A DNA stretch of 64,000 nt, taken from the NCBI RefSeq assembly GCF_040267705.1, contig NZ_CP158374.1, positions 2,728,001 through 2,792,000 on the forward strand. The letters are read 5' to 3'. This document shows, one piece after another, positions 41,236-49,624 of this stretch. Origin of the DNA: Agromyces sp. G08B096 (GTDB lineage: Bacteria > Actinomycetota > Actinomycetes > Actinomycetales > Microbacteriaceae). Below the pieces are notes generated by a model. The model worked only from the letters and a program-made list of their open reading frames with translations, made no database searches and was not told where the DNA came from. Each line of letters opens with the position of its first letter. Position 1 is the first letter of the stretch. Made by a program: the position numbers and the translations under genes.

Positions 41236-43563
41236 CCGGGGCAGAACCTGACCCCGAGAGAGCGGGCGGTGCTCGCCGCGGTCGAGCGGCGGCTGAACAA
41301 CTCCGAGATCGCAGCGGAGCTGTTCATCTCCGTGCGCACCGTCGAAAGCCACATCGCGGCCCTCCGACGCAAGCTCGGGGCGGACTCGCGCGGCGGCCTC
41401 ATCACCGCAGCGACCGAACGGCACGGCGTCGCGGTGCGCGTCCCGGCGACGGCGTTCGTCGGCCGCGACGCCGAGCTCGCCGGCCTGCGCGACCGGCTCG
41501 CGCGCCACCGCCGGGTCACCATCGCCGGCCCGAGCGGAGTCGGCAAGACGCGCCTCGCGCTCGAGCACGCACGGTCTGGCTCGGACGAGGCCATCCCCGT
41601 CGTGGTCGAGCTGGAGCACGCGGGGGCCGATGACGTGGTCGCACGGATCGCGCGGGCGATCGATCTCGAGTCCGCCCGTGGCGCGGACATCCTCGCCGCA
41701 TGCGGCATCGCGCTGGCAGCGCATCCGTACCTGCTCGTCCTCGACAACGTCGATCGCGTCGGCGAAGCCGTCGCGGCGGCGGTGAGCGCGCTGCAGACGT
41801 CGGCACCCGACCTCCACATCGTGGCGACGTCGCGCACCCCGCTCGGCTATCCGGGCGAGGCGGTGCTCCACATCGCCCCGCTCGACTGCGCGGGACCGGG
41901 CGCACCCGGCGTCCAGATGTTCCTCGATCGGCTCGACCGCACCGGTCGGACCCCGCAGCCCGGCGACCGCGAACTGGCGGCCGAGGTGTGCGCCCGGCTG
42001 GACGGCCTGCCGCTCGCCATCGAGCTCGCCGCGAGCGTCGCACGCCATCTCTCCCTGCCGGAGCTCGTCGCGCGGGTCGACCACGATCCCGGAGCGCTCG
42101 ACCGTGCCGCGCCGGCTGGACGTCATCGCACGCTGGCGACCGCGTTCGAGTGGACGTGGGATCTGCTCGATGCCGAGGAACGTGAGGCGCTCTGCCGGCT
42201 GGCCGCTCTCCCTCGCACGTTCGACGTGGCGCTGGCCACCGCAGTGGCCGGCGAGGACGCGTCGGGCGTTCTGCTGCGTTTGCTCGACCATTCGCTGATC
42301 GTGCCGGCCGGCGGCGAACCCGCCCGGTTCCGGCTGCTCGCGGTCATGCGGGAGTTCGTGCGGTCGCGTACCTCTCCCGAGGTGATCCGGGAGGTGCTCG
42401 AACTCCACGCCACGCACTACTCCGCCCTCGCCACCGCATTCGTCGCGAGGGCACGGATCGACGACGGTGAGGCGGCGCTGCGGCTCTCAGCCAGGCTCTG
42501 TCCCGAGGTGAACGCCGCGCTCCGATGGGCGCTCGCCGCAGGGCATCCCGCCGCGACGCCGCTCGCAGCGGCGCTCTCGGTGGGGATCGAGCAGTACGGC
42601 TCGGATGTCGACAGCGTGCACTCCGTCGCCATGGCGGCGCGCGATCCGCTCGTGCGGGCCGCAGCGACGCCGCGCGACCTCCTGGCGATGGGCATCGGCC
42701 TCGCGTACCTCGACATGCCGCTCGTCGGCGAACTCGCCGACCTCGCACTCGCCCGCGCGGAGGACGCCGAGGCGGGCCCGGTCGGGGATCCGGCGCGCCT
42801 GGCGGCGCAGCATCTCGCCGGGATGGCCGACGCCTATCGCGACCGCGGGTCCGAGGCCCTGGCGCACCTCGCCATCGCGGAGCGGCTCGCCCGCGACCTC
42901 GGCGACGACTGGGAGCTCGCTGCCGTGCGGCAGATGCGCGGCATCGCCCTCCGAGGAGCGTCCGTCGGAGACGCGGCTGCCGCCATCGACGAGTTCGCCG
43001 CCGCGATGCACTCCTACGCGGTCGCGGGCGATGCCATGCACGTGAACAACGCCCGCTACATGATGGCCATCACCGCGGCCGAACACGGCATCCATCGCGA
43101 AGACCCCGCGGCCTGGGCTGCCGAGTGCGTCGACTACGCCGCGGGCGTCGGCAACGTTCACGAACTCGCCCACGCCACACTCGTGCAGCAACTGCTCGAG
43201 GTGGCGGATGCCGCCGCCGACCTCGAGGAGCTGACCGACACGTTCCGCCGGCTGGGAGACGCGCGATGCCTCACGCGGTGCCTGCTGATGGCCGCCGACC
43301 GCGCCGCGGCGGCCGCCGCCAGCACTCCGCGCGCCCGGCGGGCGCCTGCGGTGACCGTGCTCGAGGAGGCGCTGCGGCTCTCTGATGCCGCAGGCGATGA
43401 CGCCCATCGGTCGGCTGCACTGCGCCGCCTCGTCGGGGCCTACTGGTCGGGCGGCGACCGCGTGCGGGCGCGCACAGCGCTCGGCCGCCTCGAGGCGATC
43501 GCCGGGCCCGACGTGGCCGCGGCCGCCGTCCCGGAGGACATGGCCCGCTCAGCCCGCGTGTAG
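41233..43563 (+). CDS. STAND-type ATPase regulator with N-terminal LuxR helix-turn-helix
   Basis: A 776-residue regulator. Residues 5-50 are a LuxR/GerE DNA-binding domain (LTPRERAVLAAVERRLNNSE, VRTVESHIAALRRKLGA). The ATPase follows: Walker A GPSGVGKT (99-106), Walker B LLVLDN (167-172), TSRTPLG near 200 and the NB-ARC motif LDGLPLAIELAA near 250. The remainder (about 350-776) is all-helical and repeat-like, consistent with TPR. In most LAL regulators the LuxR domain is at the C-terminus, so the order is reversed. The start GTG 41233 follows a -10 box. The signal it senses is unknown. Confidence 0.87.
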   Translation: MPGQNLTPRERAVLAAVERRLNNSEIAAELFISVRTVESHIAALRRKLGADSRGGLITAATERHGVAVRVPATAFVGRDAELAGLRDRLARHRRVTIAGPSGVGKTRLALEHARSGSDEAIPVVVELEHAGADDVVARIARAIDLESARGADILAACGIALAAHPYLLVLDNVDRVGEAVAAAVSALQTSAPDLHIVATSRTPLGYPGEAVLHIAPLDCAGPGAPGVQMFLDRLDRTGRTPQPGDRELAAEVCARLDGLPLAIELAASVARHLSLPELVARVDHDPGALDRAAPAGRHRTLATAFEWTWDLLDAEEREALCRLAALPRTFDVALATAVAGEDASGVLLRLLDHSLIVPAGGEPARFRLLAVMREFVRSRTSPEVIREVLELHATHYSALATAFVARARIDDGEAALRLSARLCPEVNAALRWALAAGHPAATPLAAALSVGIEQYGSDVDSVHSVAMAARDPLVRAAATPRDLLAMGIGLAYLDMPLVGELADLALARAEDAEAGPVGDPARLAAQHLAGMADAYRDRGSEALAHLAIAERLARDLGDDWELAAVRQMRGIALRGASVGDAAAAIDEFAAAMHSYAVAGDAMHVNNARYMMAITAAEHGIHREDPAAWAAECVDYAAGVGNVHELAHATLVQQLLEVADAAADLEELTDTFRRLGDARCLTRCLLMAADRAAAAAASTPRARRAPAVTVLEEALRLSDAAGDDAHRSAALRRLVGAYWSGGDRVRARTALGRLEAIAGPDVAAAAVPEDMARSARV

Positions 43564-43565
43564 CG

Positions 43566-43603
43566 TGCTCCGGTCGCCGGCCAACCTGCTCCGGTCGCCG
43601 GCC
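43566..43603. repeat. Tandem 17-base repeat between convergent genes
   Basis: TGCTCCGGTCGCCGGCC occurs twice (43566-43582 and 43587-43603), period 21, in the 48-base gap between the STAND regulator and GNAT stops. Each copy holds CCGG TCG CCGG, a 4-base stem. It may act as a double weak terminator. Confidence 0.6.
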
Positions 43604-43611
43604 GCTCGGGC

Positions 43612-44136
43612 TCAGTCCTCGTCGGCGAGCCGCTGGAAGAGGTAGTGGTCCTGCCAGCGTCCATCGATGCGGAGGTACCGGGGCGCCATGCCGATGCGCG
43701 TGAAGCCCGCCCGTTCGAGCACGCGCTGCGAGCGTTCGTTGTGCAGCAGCGTGGAGGCCTCGACCCGGTGCAGGCCGAGCTCGCCGAAGGCGAGGGCGAG
43801 CATCGCCCGCACGGCGTCGGTCGTGTAGCCGCGGCCGTTGACGTCGGGTGAGAGCCAATAGCCCATGCTGGCGGACTGGAACGGGCCGCGCACGATCCCC
43901 GTCAGCGTGATGCGTCCGACGGCGTGCCTGTCGGGGGCGAGGATGACGTGCGGCACCACCTCGCCGCGTTCGTACCGCTCGAGCATGCCGGCGATCTCGG
44001 CGGCCTGCCCGGCCGCCGTGAACCACGCCTCGTCGCGCTCCTTGTCCCACGGGGCGAAGAAGTCCCGGCCGGCCGACTGGAGCTCGGCGAGGCGGTCGGC
44101 GTCGGCGGGGTGGATGAGGCGCGTCGTAGCGGGCAT
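43612..44136 (-). CDS. GNAT N-acetyltransferase, RimJ/RimL type
   Basis: A 174-residue acetyltransferase. The acetyl-CoA loop is YWLSPDVNGRGYTTDAVRAM (about 92-111), followed by GLHRVEASTLLHNERSQRVLERAGF (about 121-145) and YLRIDGRWQDHYLFQRL, as in RimJ/RimL protein acetyltransferases. The substrate may be a protein N-terminus or a small amine. ATG 44136 has GGGG just upstream; the GTG three bases earlier is an alternative. It lies downstream of the DNA ligase gene in the same direction. Confidence 0.88.
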   Translation of the reverse strand: MPATTRLIHPADADRLAELQSAGRDFFAPWDKERDEAWFTAAGQAAEIAGMLERYERGEVVPHVILAPDRHAVGRITLTGIVRGPFQSASMGYWLSPDVNGRGYTTDAVRAMLALAFGELGLHRVEASTLLHNERSQRVLERAGFTRIGMAPRYLRIDGRWQDHYLFQRLADED

Positions 44137-44164
44137 CACCCCAGCTTCGCAGACACCGGGCCGG

Positions 44165-45706
44165 TCAGCCCCGCAGCAGCCCGCGGAGCGCCTGGATCGT
44201 GTCCGCCTCGTCGGGGCGCTTGTCGTCGCGGTACGCCTTCACCCGGGCGAAGCGCAGGGCGACGCCGCCCGGGTACCTGGTCGAGCGCTGCACCCCGTCG
44301 ATGGCGATCTCGACGACGAGCACGGGGGCGATGTGCACGGTGTTCGCCGTGCGCGACGTCTCGAGCTCTTGGAAGCGCTCGGTCTGCCAGGTGAGCAGCC
44401 GGTCGGTGAGGCCCTTGAACGTCTTGCCGACCATGACGAAGCCGCCCGGCTCGCCGAACTCGCCGTCGGGGTCGCGCGCCCCGAGGTGCAGGTTCGACAG
44501 CCACCCGGTGCGGCGCCCGTACCCCCACTCGGCGGCGAGCACGACGAGGTCGTAGGTGAGCACGGGCTTCACCTTGATCCAGCTCGAGCCGCGGCGCCCG
44601 GCCGCGTAGACGGAGTCGATGGCCTTCACCACGACGCCCTCGTGCCCGGCGGCGAGCGCATCGCGGGAGACGCGCTCGGCGGCCTCGGGGTCGGCGGACA
44701 CTTCGCCCGGGATGCGGTGCCCTGGCGCGATCCGTTCGAGCTCGGCGAGGCGCGCGGCGAGCGGCTCGTCGATGAGGTCGCGCCCATCGACGTGCAGCAC
44801 GTCGAAGAACCACGGATGCAGCAGCGCCTCGCGGGCCGTCTCGGCCCCGAACCGCGACATGGTGTCTTGGAACGGCCTGGGTGCGTCGTCTTCATCCAGG
44901 GCGAGCGTCTCCCCGTCGAGGATGACCCGGTCGACGGGCAGCCCGCGCACGACCTCGACGACCTCGGGCAGCCGGTGGGTGATGTCGGCGAGGTTGCGGG
45001 TGAACACGCGCACGTCGTCGCCTGCGCGGTGCACCTGGATGCGCGCGCCGTCGAGCTTGTACTCGATGGATGCCTCGCCGGTCGTGCCGATCGCCTCGGC
45101 CGGGCTCGCCGCGGTCGCCGCGAGCATGGGCAGCACCGGCCGCCCCACGACGAGGCCGACCGCGGCCAGTGCGCCGGGTTCGTCGGGTTCGACGGCGAGC
45201 GCGATGCGCGCCGTCTCGCCGAGGTCGCCCGAGAGCATCGCGGCGCGGCGCACGACCGGCCCGGGTTGGTCGGAGGCTCGGGCGAGCGCGTCGACGAGCA
45301 CGCCCTCGAGGGCGCCGGTGCGGAGCTCCCCGAGGAGCACCCGGCCGAGGAAGTCGCGTTCGGCCGCGGTGGCGCGCTCGGTCAGCTCGCGGAGGATCGC
45401 CTGGCGGGCGCCCGCGGAGCCCTGACCCGACGTCGCGAGCAGGCGATCGAGCAGGTCGTCGACCTCGCCGATGGTGAGGCTCGGCTGCTCGGGCGGCTCG
45501 CCGGCGGCTTCGGATGCTGCGGCCCAGCCGCGCCAGCCGACCCCGACCCGGCCCTGCCGGGGCTTCGCGACGAGCATGCCGACGGCGGGCACGATCTCGT
45601 CGGGCGCGAGCCCCGTGAGGAGGCCGGCGAGGGCGTCGACTTTCGCCAACCGGGAACGCGTGCCCGCGACGGCGTCGGAGGCGGCGACGAGCTCAGCGAG
45701 CAGCAT
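44165..45706 (-). CDS. ligB: ATP-dependent DNA ligase, LigB-like
   Basis: A 513-residue ligase. It has an N-terminal DNA-binding domain (residues 1-200), the adenylated lysine motif EYKLDGARIQVHR with Lys217, motif III LDGETLAL, motif IV HEGVVVKAID, motif V WIKVKPVLTYDLVVL and a C-terminal OB domain (PVLVVEIAIDGVQRSTRYPG). Size and order match mycobacterial LigB rather than the polymerase-linked LigD or small LigC. It seals nicks with ATP; the essential replication ligase in actinobacteria is the NAD-dependent LigA, so this is an accessory repair enzyme. The opening MLLAELVAASDAVAGT matches the family start at ATG 45706. Confidence 0.92.
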   Translation of the reverse strand: MLLAELVAASDAVAGTRSRLAKVDALAGLLTGLAPDEIVPAVGMLVAKPRQGRVGVGWRGWAAASEAAGEPPEQPSLTIGEVDDLLDRLLATSGQGSAGARQAILRELTERATAAERDFLGRVLLGELRTGALEGVLVDALARASDQPGPVVRRAAMLSGDLGETARIALAVEPDEPGALAAVGLVVGRPVLPMLAATAASPAEAIGTTGEASIEYKLDGARIQVHRAGDDVRVFTRNLADITHRLPEVVEVVRGLPVDRVILDGETLALDEDDAPRPFQDTMSRFGAETAREALLHPWFFDVLHVDGRDLIDEPLAARLAELERIAPGHRIPGEVSADPEAAERVSRDALAAGHEGVVVKAIDSVYAAGRRGSSWIKVKPVLTYDLVVLAAEWGYGRRTGWLSNLHLGARDPDGEFGEPGGFVMVGKTFKGLTDRLLTWQTERFQELETSRTANTVHIAPVLVVEIAIDGVQRSTRYPGGVALRFARVKAYRDDKRPDEADTIQALRGLLRG

Positions 45707-45745
45707 GGGGCGAGTCTTCCAGCATCCGCCGACAGCCGAGCCGGG

Positions 45746-47023
45746 TCATCCGACCGGATCCCGGGCGATGGGGCACGTGAGGCAGTGCGCGCCGCCGCGC
45801 CCGCGGCCGAGCTCGGCGCCGACGACGGGCCGCACCTCGACGCCGGCCCGCACGAGCCGGTCGTTCACCTCGGTGTTGCGGTCGTACGCATAGACCACGC
45901 CGGGCGCGATGGCGACGGTGTTGTTGCCGCCGTCCCACTGCTGGCGTTCGGAGAGGTCGGCGTCGGCGTCGCTGCGGACGAGGCGGAGTCGAGGCATCCC
46001 CATCGCTGCCGCGACGACGTCGACGAACGCCGCATCGCCGTGGTCCTCCACGCGGGGCGGTGCGTGGTCTGCGCCGGGGCGGAGCGTGAACGCGTGGATC
46101 TGGTCGACGACGGGCGGATGCACCGTGGCGAGGTCGGCGTCGACGAAGGTGAAGACGGTGTCGAGGTGCATCGATGCCCGCGCCCTCGGCAGGGCGGCGA
46201 CGACGACGCGGTCGGCGGCGCCCCGCTCGAACAGGGCGGCGGCGAGCTGGGTGATCGCCTGCCGCGAGGTGCGCTCCCCCATGCCGATCAGCACGAGCCC
46301 GTCGCCCACCGTCATCACGTCGCCGCCCTCGAGGGTCGAGCGACCGGAGGCGCGCTCGGGGTCGCCCCACCAGACCTCCGTGCCGGTGTAGTCGGGGTGG
46401 AACCCGGTGACGGCTTTCATCAGCATCCCCTCGCCGCGGCGCGCGGGCGCCGACAGCGGGTTCAGCGTGAGGCCCGCACCGATCCAGCTGGTCGTGTCGC
46501 GCGTGTAGAGCGCGTTCGGCAGCGGCGGCAGCACGTACTCGCGCGCTCCGCCGGCGTCGCGGGCGAGTACGGCGAGCGGCGGACGCACGTCGTCGGGCAG
46601 CTCCGACGTCGCGAGGCCTCCGAGGAGGAGTTCGGCGAGCCGTTGCGCGGGAAGCTCGCCGAGATAGCCCCGGACGGGATCGACGAGCCCGAGTCCCACC
46701 TCGTCGGCCGTGACCAGCCGGTCGAGCAGCCAGTCGCGCGCCTCGGGCACCGCCATCGTCTCGGCGAGCACGTCGTGCAGCTCGACGACCTCCACGCCGG
46801 AGTCGCGAAGGCTCTCGACGAAGGCGGCATGGTCGTGCTGCGCGCGTTCGACCCAGAGGACGTCGTCGAAGAGGTAGTCGGCGGCCGTCGACGGGGTGAG
46901 CCTGCGGTGCGCGAGGCCGGGCGAGCAGACCAGCACCTTCCGGAGCACGCCCACCTCGGAGTGGACGCCAGGCGCCAGGTCGGCGCCCGCGACGTCGCCG
47001 GCCTCGAGCATCGTGTCGGTCAT
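45746..47023 (-). CDS. arcA: Arginine deiminase
   Basis: A 425-residue enzyme that converts arginine to citrulline and ammonia. Family motifs are intact: [14 protein letters not shown] (about 51-64), [22 protein letters not shown] with the catalytic Glu, [12 protein letters not shown] with the catalytic His, and the nucleophile Cys in [13 protein letters not shown] at the C-terminus. The second Cys and GGGAHC text are normal. No arcB, arcC or antiporter gene is next to it, so the pathway genes lie elsewhere or the enzyme acts alone. It is monocistronic, with a good promoter of its own. Confidence 0.95.
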   Translation of the reverse strand: MTDTMLEAGDVAGADLAPGVHSEVGVLRKVLVCSPGLAHRRLTPSTAADYLFDDVLWVERAQHDHAAFVESLRDSGVEVVELHDVLAETMAVPEARDWLLDRLVTADEVGLGLVDPVRGYLGELPAQRLAELLLGGLATSELPDDVRPPLAVLARDAGGAREYVLPPLPNALYTRDTTSWIGAGLTLNPLSAPARRGEGMLMKAVTGFHPDYTGTEVWWGDPERASGRSTLEGGDVMTVGDGLVLIGMGERTSRQAITQLAAALFERGAADRVVVAALPRARASMHLDTVFTFVDADLATVHPPVVDQIHAFTLRPGADHAPPRVEDHGDAAFVDVVAAAMGMPRLRLVRSDADADLSERQQWDGGNNTVAIAPGVVYAYDRNTEVNDRLVRAGVEVRPVVGAELGRGRGGAHCLTCPIARDPVG

Positions 47024-47071
47024 CGTGCCCCCGTTCGACGCCGGCGCCCGCGGCCGGCCGCCTGTGGCCCG

Positions 47072-47101
47072 AAGCTATCCCCGGCCCCGCGGACCGGTCA
47101 A
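47072..47101 (-). promoter_or_regulatory. Promoter of the arginine deiminase gene
   Basis: TTGACC (47101-47096) and TAGCTT (47077-47072) on the minus strand are 18 bases apart, about 50 bases before ATG 47023. No clear operator is seen in the gap. Confidence 0.6.
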
Positions 47102-47190
47102 CACGGCGGCCGGGGGTTGCGCCCGCGGCATCCCTCGTGCTTCGCCGCCGCGTGCACCCGAGCCCCGACCGGGAGCCCGCCCGCCCGAGC

Positions 47191-48180
47191 TCAGAGCGCG
47201 GCGCCGACGACCGCCTCGCCGACCGGCGTGCGCAAGTGGAGCACGCGCGAGCCGTCGCGACGGGATGCCACGAGCCCGGCCTCGCGCAGCACCGTGAGGT
47301 GGTGCGACGCGGTGGACAGCGCGAGCCCGGCGTCGGCGGCGACCTGCGAGGTGGTGCGCGGCGCGTGCGCGGCCAGCAGGATGCCGGCACGCGCGGGCCC
47401 GAGGAGGGCGCCGAGGGCGCGTTCGGCCTCGGCCGGGTCGCGCGCCCAGGTCTCGGTGACGCCCTGCGCCGGGTAGAAGAGGGTGGGCTGGGCCGGCGGC
47501 TCCGTGAGCACGCTGCAGCCCGCCGAGCCCAGCACCGACGGCACGAGCACGAGCCCGCTGCCGCGGCAGTCGAGGACTTCGCTGTGCCAGCGCATCGCGA
47601 CGCGCACGGCGTCGGACTCGAAGTCGACCGACCGGTGCAGGTCGCCGGCCATGGCCGCGATGCCCTCGGTCGCGATCCGCCGCGCCCGCACGGCGATGTC
47701 GGCCCGGAGGAGACGTTCGAGCTGGGTCCACACTGGCGCGAGCAGCGCCTCCCAGACCGACGTCCAGGCGTCGGCGACCATCGCCCTCGCCCGTTCGGGC
47801 TGGTCGCGCATCCGGGCGATCGCGTCCTGCCGCGCGCCGCTCGACCGGAGGAGCATCTTCTCGAGATCCACGCGCATGGGGCCCACCGGCACCTCGCGGA
47901 GCCGGGCCGCCTCGTCGGCGGGCGTCATGTCCCACGACGGCGTGGCGGTGAGGAAGTCGGGGAAGTAGCCCTCGGGTCCGATGAGCAGGGCCAGCACGTC
48001 GAACGACTCCCGCGGGACGCGGTCGCGGACGGCGCGCAGCCACCCCCACTGCAGCGGATGCTCCGCCGGGCGCTGCAGCACGCGGACGGCGTGGCAGAGC
48101 TCGTGCCCGGGCGAGATGCCGAACCGGATGGCCGAGAGGTCGTCGGGGGCGAGCCGGAACTCGACGAAGTTTCGATCCAC
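47191..48180 (-). CDS. ArsR-type regulator with DUF5937-like N-terminal domain
   Basis: A 329-residue regulator. The first 240 residues (FRLAPDDLSAIRFGISPGHEL, WGWLRAVRDRVPRESFDVLA) match the actinobacterial DUF5937 domain, ligand unknown. The C-terminal 80 residues are an ArsR-like winged helix: GPARAGILLAAHAPRTTSQV, ALSTASHHLTVLREAGLVAS and RDGSRVLHLRT. GTG 48180 is preceded at 6 bases by TACGCT on the minus strand, so it appears leaderless. The gene lies 168 bases upstream of the arginine deiminase gene in the same direction, but a promoter of the latter's own separates them. Confidence 0.87.
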   Translation of the reverse strand: MDRNFVEFRLAPDDLSAIRFGISPGHELCHAVRVLQRPAEHPLQWGWLRAVRDRVPRESFDVLALLIGPEGYFPDFLTATPSWDMTPADEAARLREVPVGPMRVDLEKMLLRSSGARQDAIARMRDQPERARAMVADAWTSVWEALLAPVWTQLERLLRADIAVRARRIATEGIAAMAGDLHRSVDFESDAVRVAMRWHSEVLDCRGSGLVLVPSVLGSAGCSVLTEPPAQPTLFYPAQGVTETWARDPAEAERALGALLGPARAGILLAAHAPRTTSQVAADAGLALSTASHHLTVLREAGLVASRRDGSRVLHLRTPVGEAVVGAAL

Positions 48181-48192
48181 GTCGAAAGCGTA
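48178..48192 (-). promoter_or_regulatory. -10 box of a probable leaderless transcript
   Basis: TACGCT on the minus strand (48192-48187) is 6 bases before GTG 48180 of the ArsR-type gene, with no ribosome binding site. Confidence 0.6.
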
Positions 48193-48289
48193 CCGGCGGC
48201 GCGGGCGGTGCCCGAGGCTGGGGGCAGCTCATCCACCCGCGGCAGGCACCTCATCCACCGCGCCCCGCGCCGACTCCACCGGAGGACCC

Positions 48290-48580
48290 ATGTCGTTCCA
48301 GGCCTATCTCGACAACATCGAGGCCAAGACGGGCGTCACGCCCAGGCAGTTCATCGAGCTGGCGCGCGAACGCGGGTTCGACGAGACCACCAAGGCGACG
48401 CCGATCGTCGCGTGGCTGAAGGAGGACTACGGCCTCGGGCACGGCCACACCATGGCCCTCGTGCACGTCATCACGAAGGGCGACCGCATCAGCGCGAAGC
48501 ACGTCGGCACCGACGGCACCCACGCCGACGACTCCGACCGGCTCTGGCTCGACGGCGCGGCGACGAAACCCGCGGGCTGA
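48290..48580 (+). CDS. DUF4287-domain protein
   Basis: A 96-residue protein. The DUF4287 signature covers nearly all of it: SFQAYLDNIEAKTGVTPRQF, DETTKATPIVAWLKEDYGLG and HGHTMALVHVITKGDRIS. The family is common in actinobacteria, is often fused to or near DUF5655, and has no settled function. GGAGGA is 5 bases before ATG 48290. It is divergent from the ArsR-type gene. Confidence 0.9.
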   Translation: MSFQAYLDNIEAKTGVTPRQFIELARERGFDETTKATPIVAWLKEDYGLGHGHTMALVHVITKGDRISAKHVGTDGTHADDSDRLWLDGAATKPAG

Positions 48581-48632
48581 GGCCGGCGCCGCGCGGGCGT
48601 CTTCCGGGGCCGGCATCCGGCTGACTCGGACC

Positions 48633-48647
48633 TACCATCGAGGGGTG
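48633..48647 (+). promoter_or_regulatory. -10 box of a probable leaderless transcript
   Basis: TACCAT (48633-48638) is 6 bases before GTG 48645, with no ribosome binding site between. Confidence 0.6.
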
Positions 48648-49517
48648 CCTCAGACCAGCCCCGCCGTCGTCCTCGACGCGGCCGAGTGGCGCGCCCGTGA
48701 GCAGGAGCACGCCGAGCGCGCCGATGCCCTGACGGCGGCCCGCCGGGCCCGCGCGGCGCGTGGCGAGCGGCATCCCGTCGAGGACTTCCTGTTCACCTAC
48801 TACTCCTACTCGCCGTCGCTGCTGCGACGCTGGCACCCGGGCGCGGGCATCGAACTCGCCGATGCGGCTGACGAGCCGCGCGCGGCGTGGCGCTGGTATG
48901 CGCCGGGCGGAACGCCGGGCTCGCTGATGGTCGACCGGGCCGCCATGGAGCGCGAGAAGGCGCCGCTGCTGCGGACGATCGAGCGGATGCTCCGCCTCAC
49001 CGCGTCCCGCCCTGGCGCCTTCGGCTGCTTCGGCCTGCACGAGTGGGCGATGGTCTACCGCCAGGCCGAGCACCGTCACCCGGTGCCGCTGCGGCTGGGG
49101 CAGGCCGCGACCGACGAGGTCGTCGAGACCCACGAGCTGCAGTGCACGCACATCGACGCGTTCCGCTTCTTCACCGACGACGCGGTGCCGCGGAACCGGT
49201 TCGCTCCGACCCGCGAGACGCAGCCCGAGCTGGAGCAGCCCGGCTGCCTGCACGCGAACATGGACGTCTACAAGTGGGCGGTGAAGCTCGGCCCGCTCCT
49301 GCCGGGCGAGCTGCTGCTCGACGCGTTCGAGCTCGCCCGCGACATCCGCACGCTCGACATGCAGGCCTCGCCGTACGACATGGAACCCTGGGCCGGCGAG
49401 CCGGTGCGGATCGAGACGCCCGAGGGCAAAGCCGAGTATGTGCGCCGGCAGCGGGCGTTCGCCGGCCGGACCAACGAGCTGCGGGCCCGGATCCTCGCGG
49501 CCTGGTCGCCGGCCTGA
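48645..49517 (+). CDS. Conserved actinobacterial protein annotated as 3-methyladenine DNA glycosylase
   Basis: A 290-residue protein. Distinctive motifs are HPVEDFLFTYYSYSPSLLRRW (about 43-62), FGCFGLHEWAMVYRQAEHRH, ELQCTHIDAFRFFTDDAVPRN, GCLHANMDVYKWAVKLGP and SPYDMEPW. I recall this family carrying the database name 3-methyladenine DNA glycosylase, but it lacks the helix-hairpin-helix of AlkA and I cannot verify the activity. GTG 48645 follows a -10 box, so the transcript is probably leaderless. It is monocistronic. Confidence 0.7.
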   Translation: MPQTSPAVVLDAAEWRAREQEHAERADALTAARRARAARGERHPVEDFLFTYYSYSPSLLRRWHPGAGIELADAADEPRAAWRWYAPGGTPGSLMVDRAAMEREKAPLLRTIERMLRLTASRPGAFGCFGLHEWAMVYRQAEHRHPVPLRLGQAATDEVVETHELQCTHIDAFRFFTDDAVPRNRFAPTRETQPELEQPGCLHANMDVYKWAVKLGPLLPGELLLDAFELARDIRTLDMQASPYDMEPWAGEPVRIETPEGKAEYVRRQRAFAGRTNELRARILAAWSPA

Positions 49518-49547
49518 GGTGCGCAGCACGCTCGGCGAAGCCGGTGC

Positions 49548-49577
49548 TTGCATCCGTCAGCGATTATCGATTAGTCT
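49548..49577 (+). promoter_or_regulatory. Operon promoter with embedded GntR-regulon site
   Basis: TTGCAT (49548-49553) and TAGTCT (49572-49577) are 18 bases apart, about 48 bases before the binding-protein gene. Between them, on the minus strand, AATCGATAATCGCT (49572-49559) matches the palindrome found before the GntR gene's SGNH neighbour. A protein bound there would block polymerase. Confidence 0.65.
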
Positions 49578-49624
49578 CACATCCCAGATCGTGCCCCACT
49601 GTCGCTGCACCCACGAGAGGATCG

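Noticed and set aside
45746-47023. Arginine deiminase pathway operon
   Set aside because: Neither neighbour is arcB, arcC or an antiporter; the genes on both sides are an unrelated DNA ligase and an ArsR-type regulator.
43865-47476. 1203-codon open frame on the plus strand
   Set aside because: It runs antisense through the GNAT, DNA ligase, arginine deiminase and ArsR-type genes, all of which have strong family motifs. Its translation has none.
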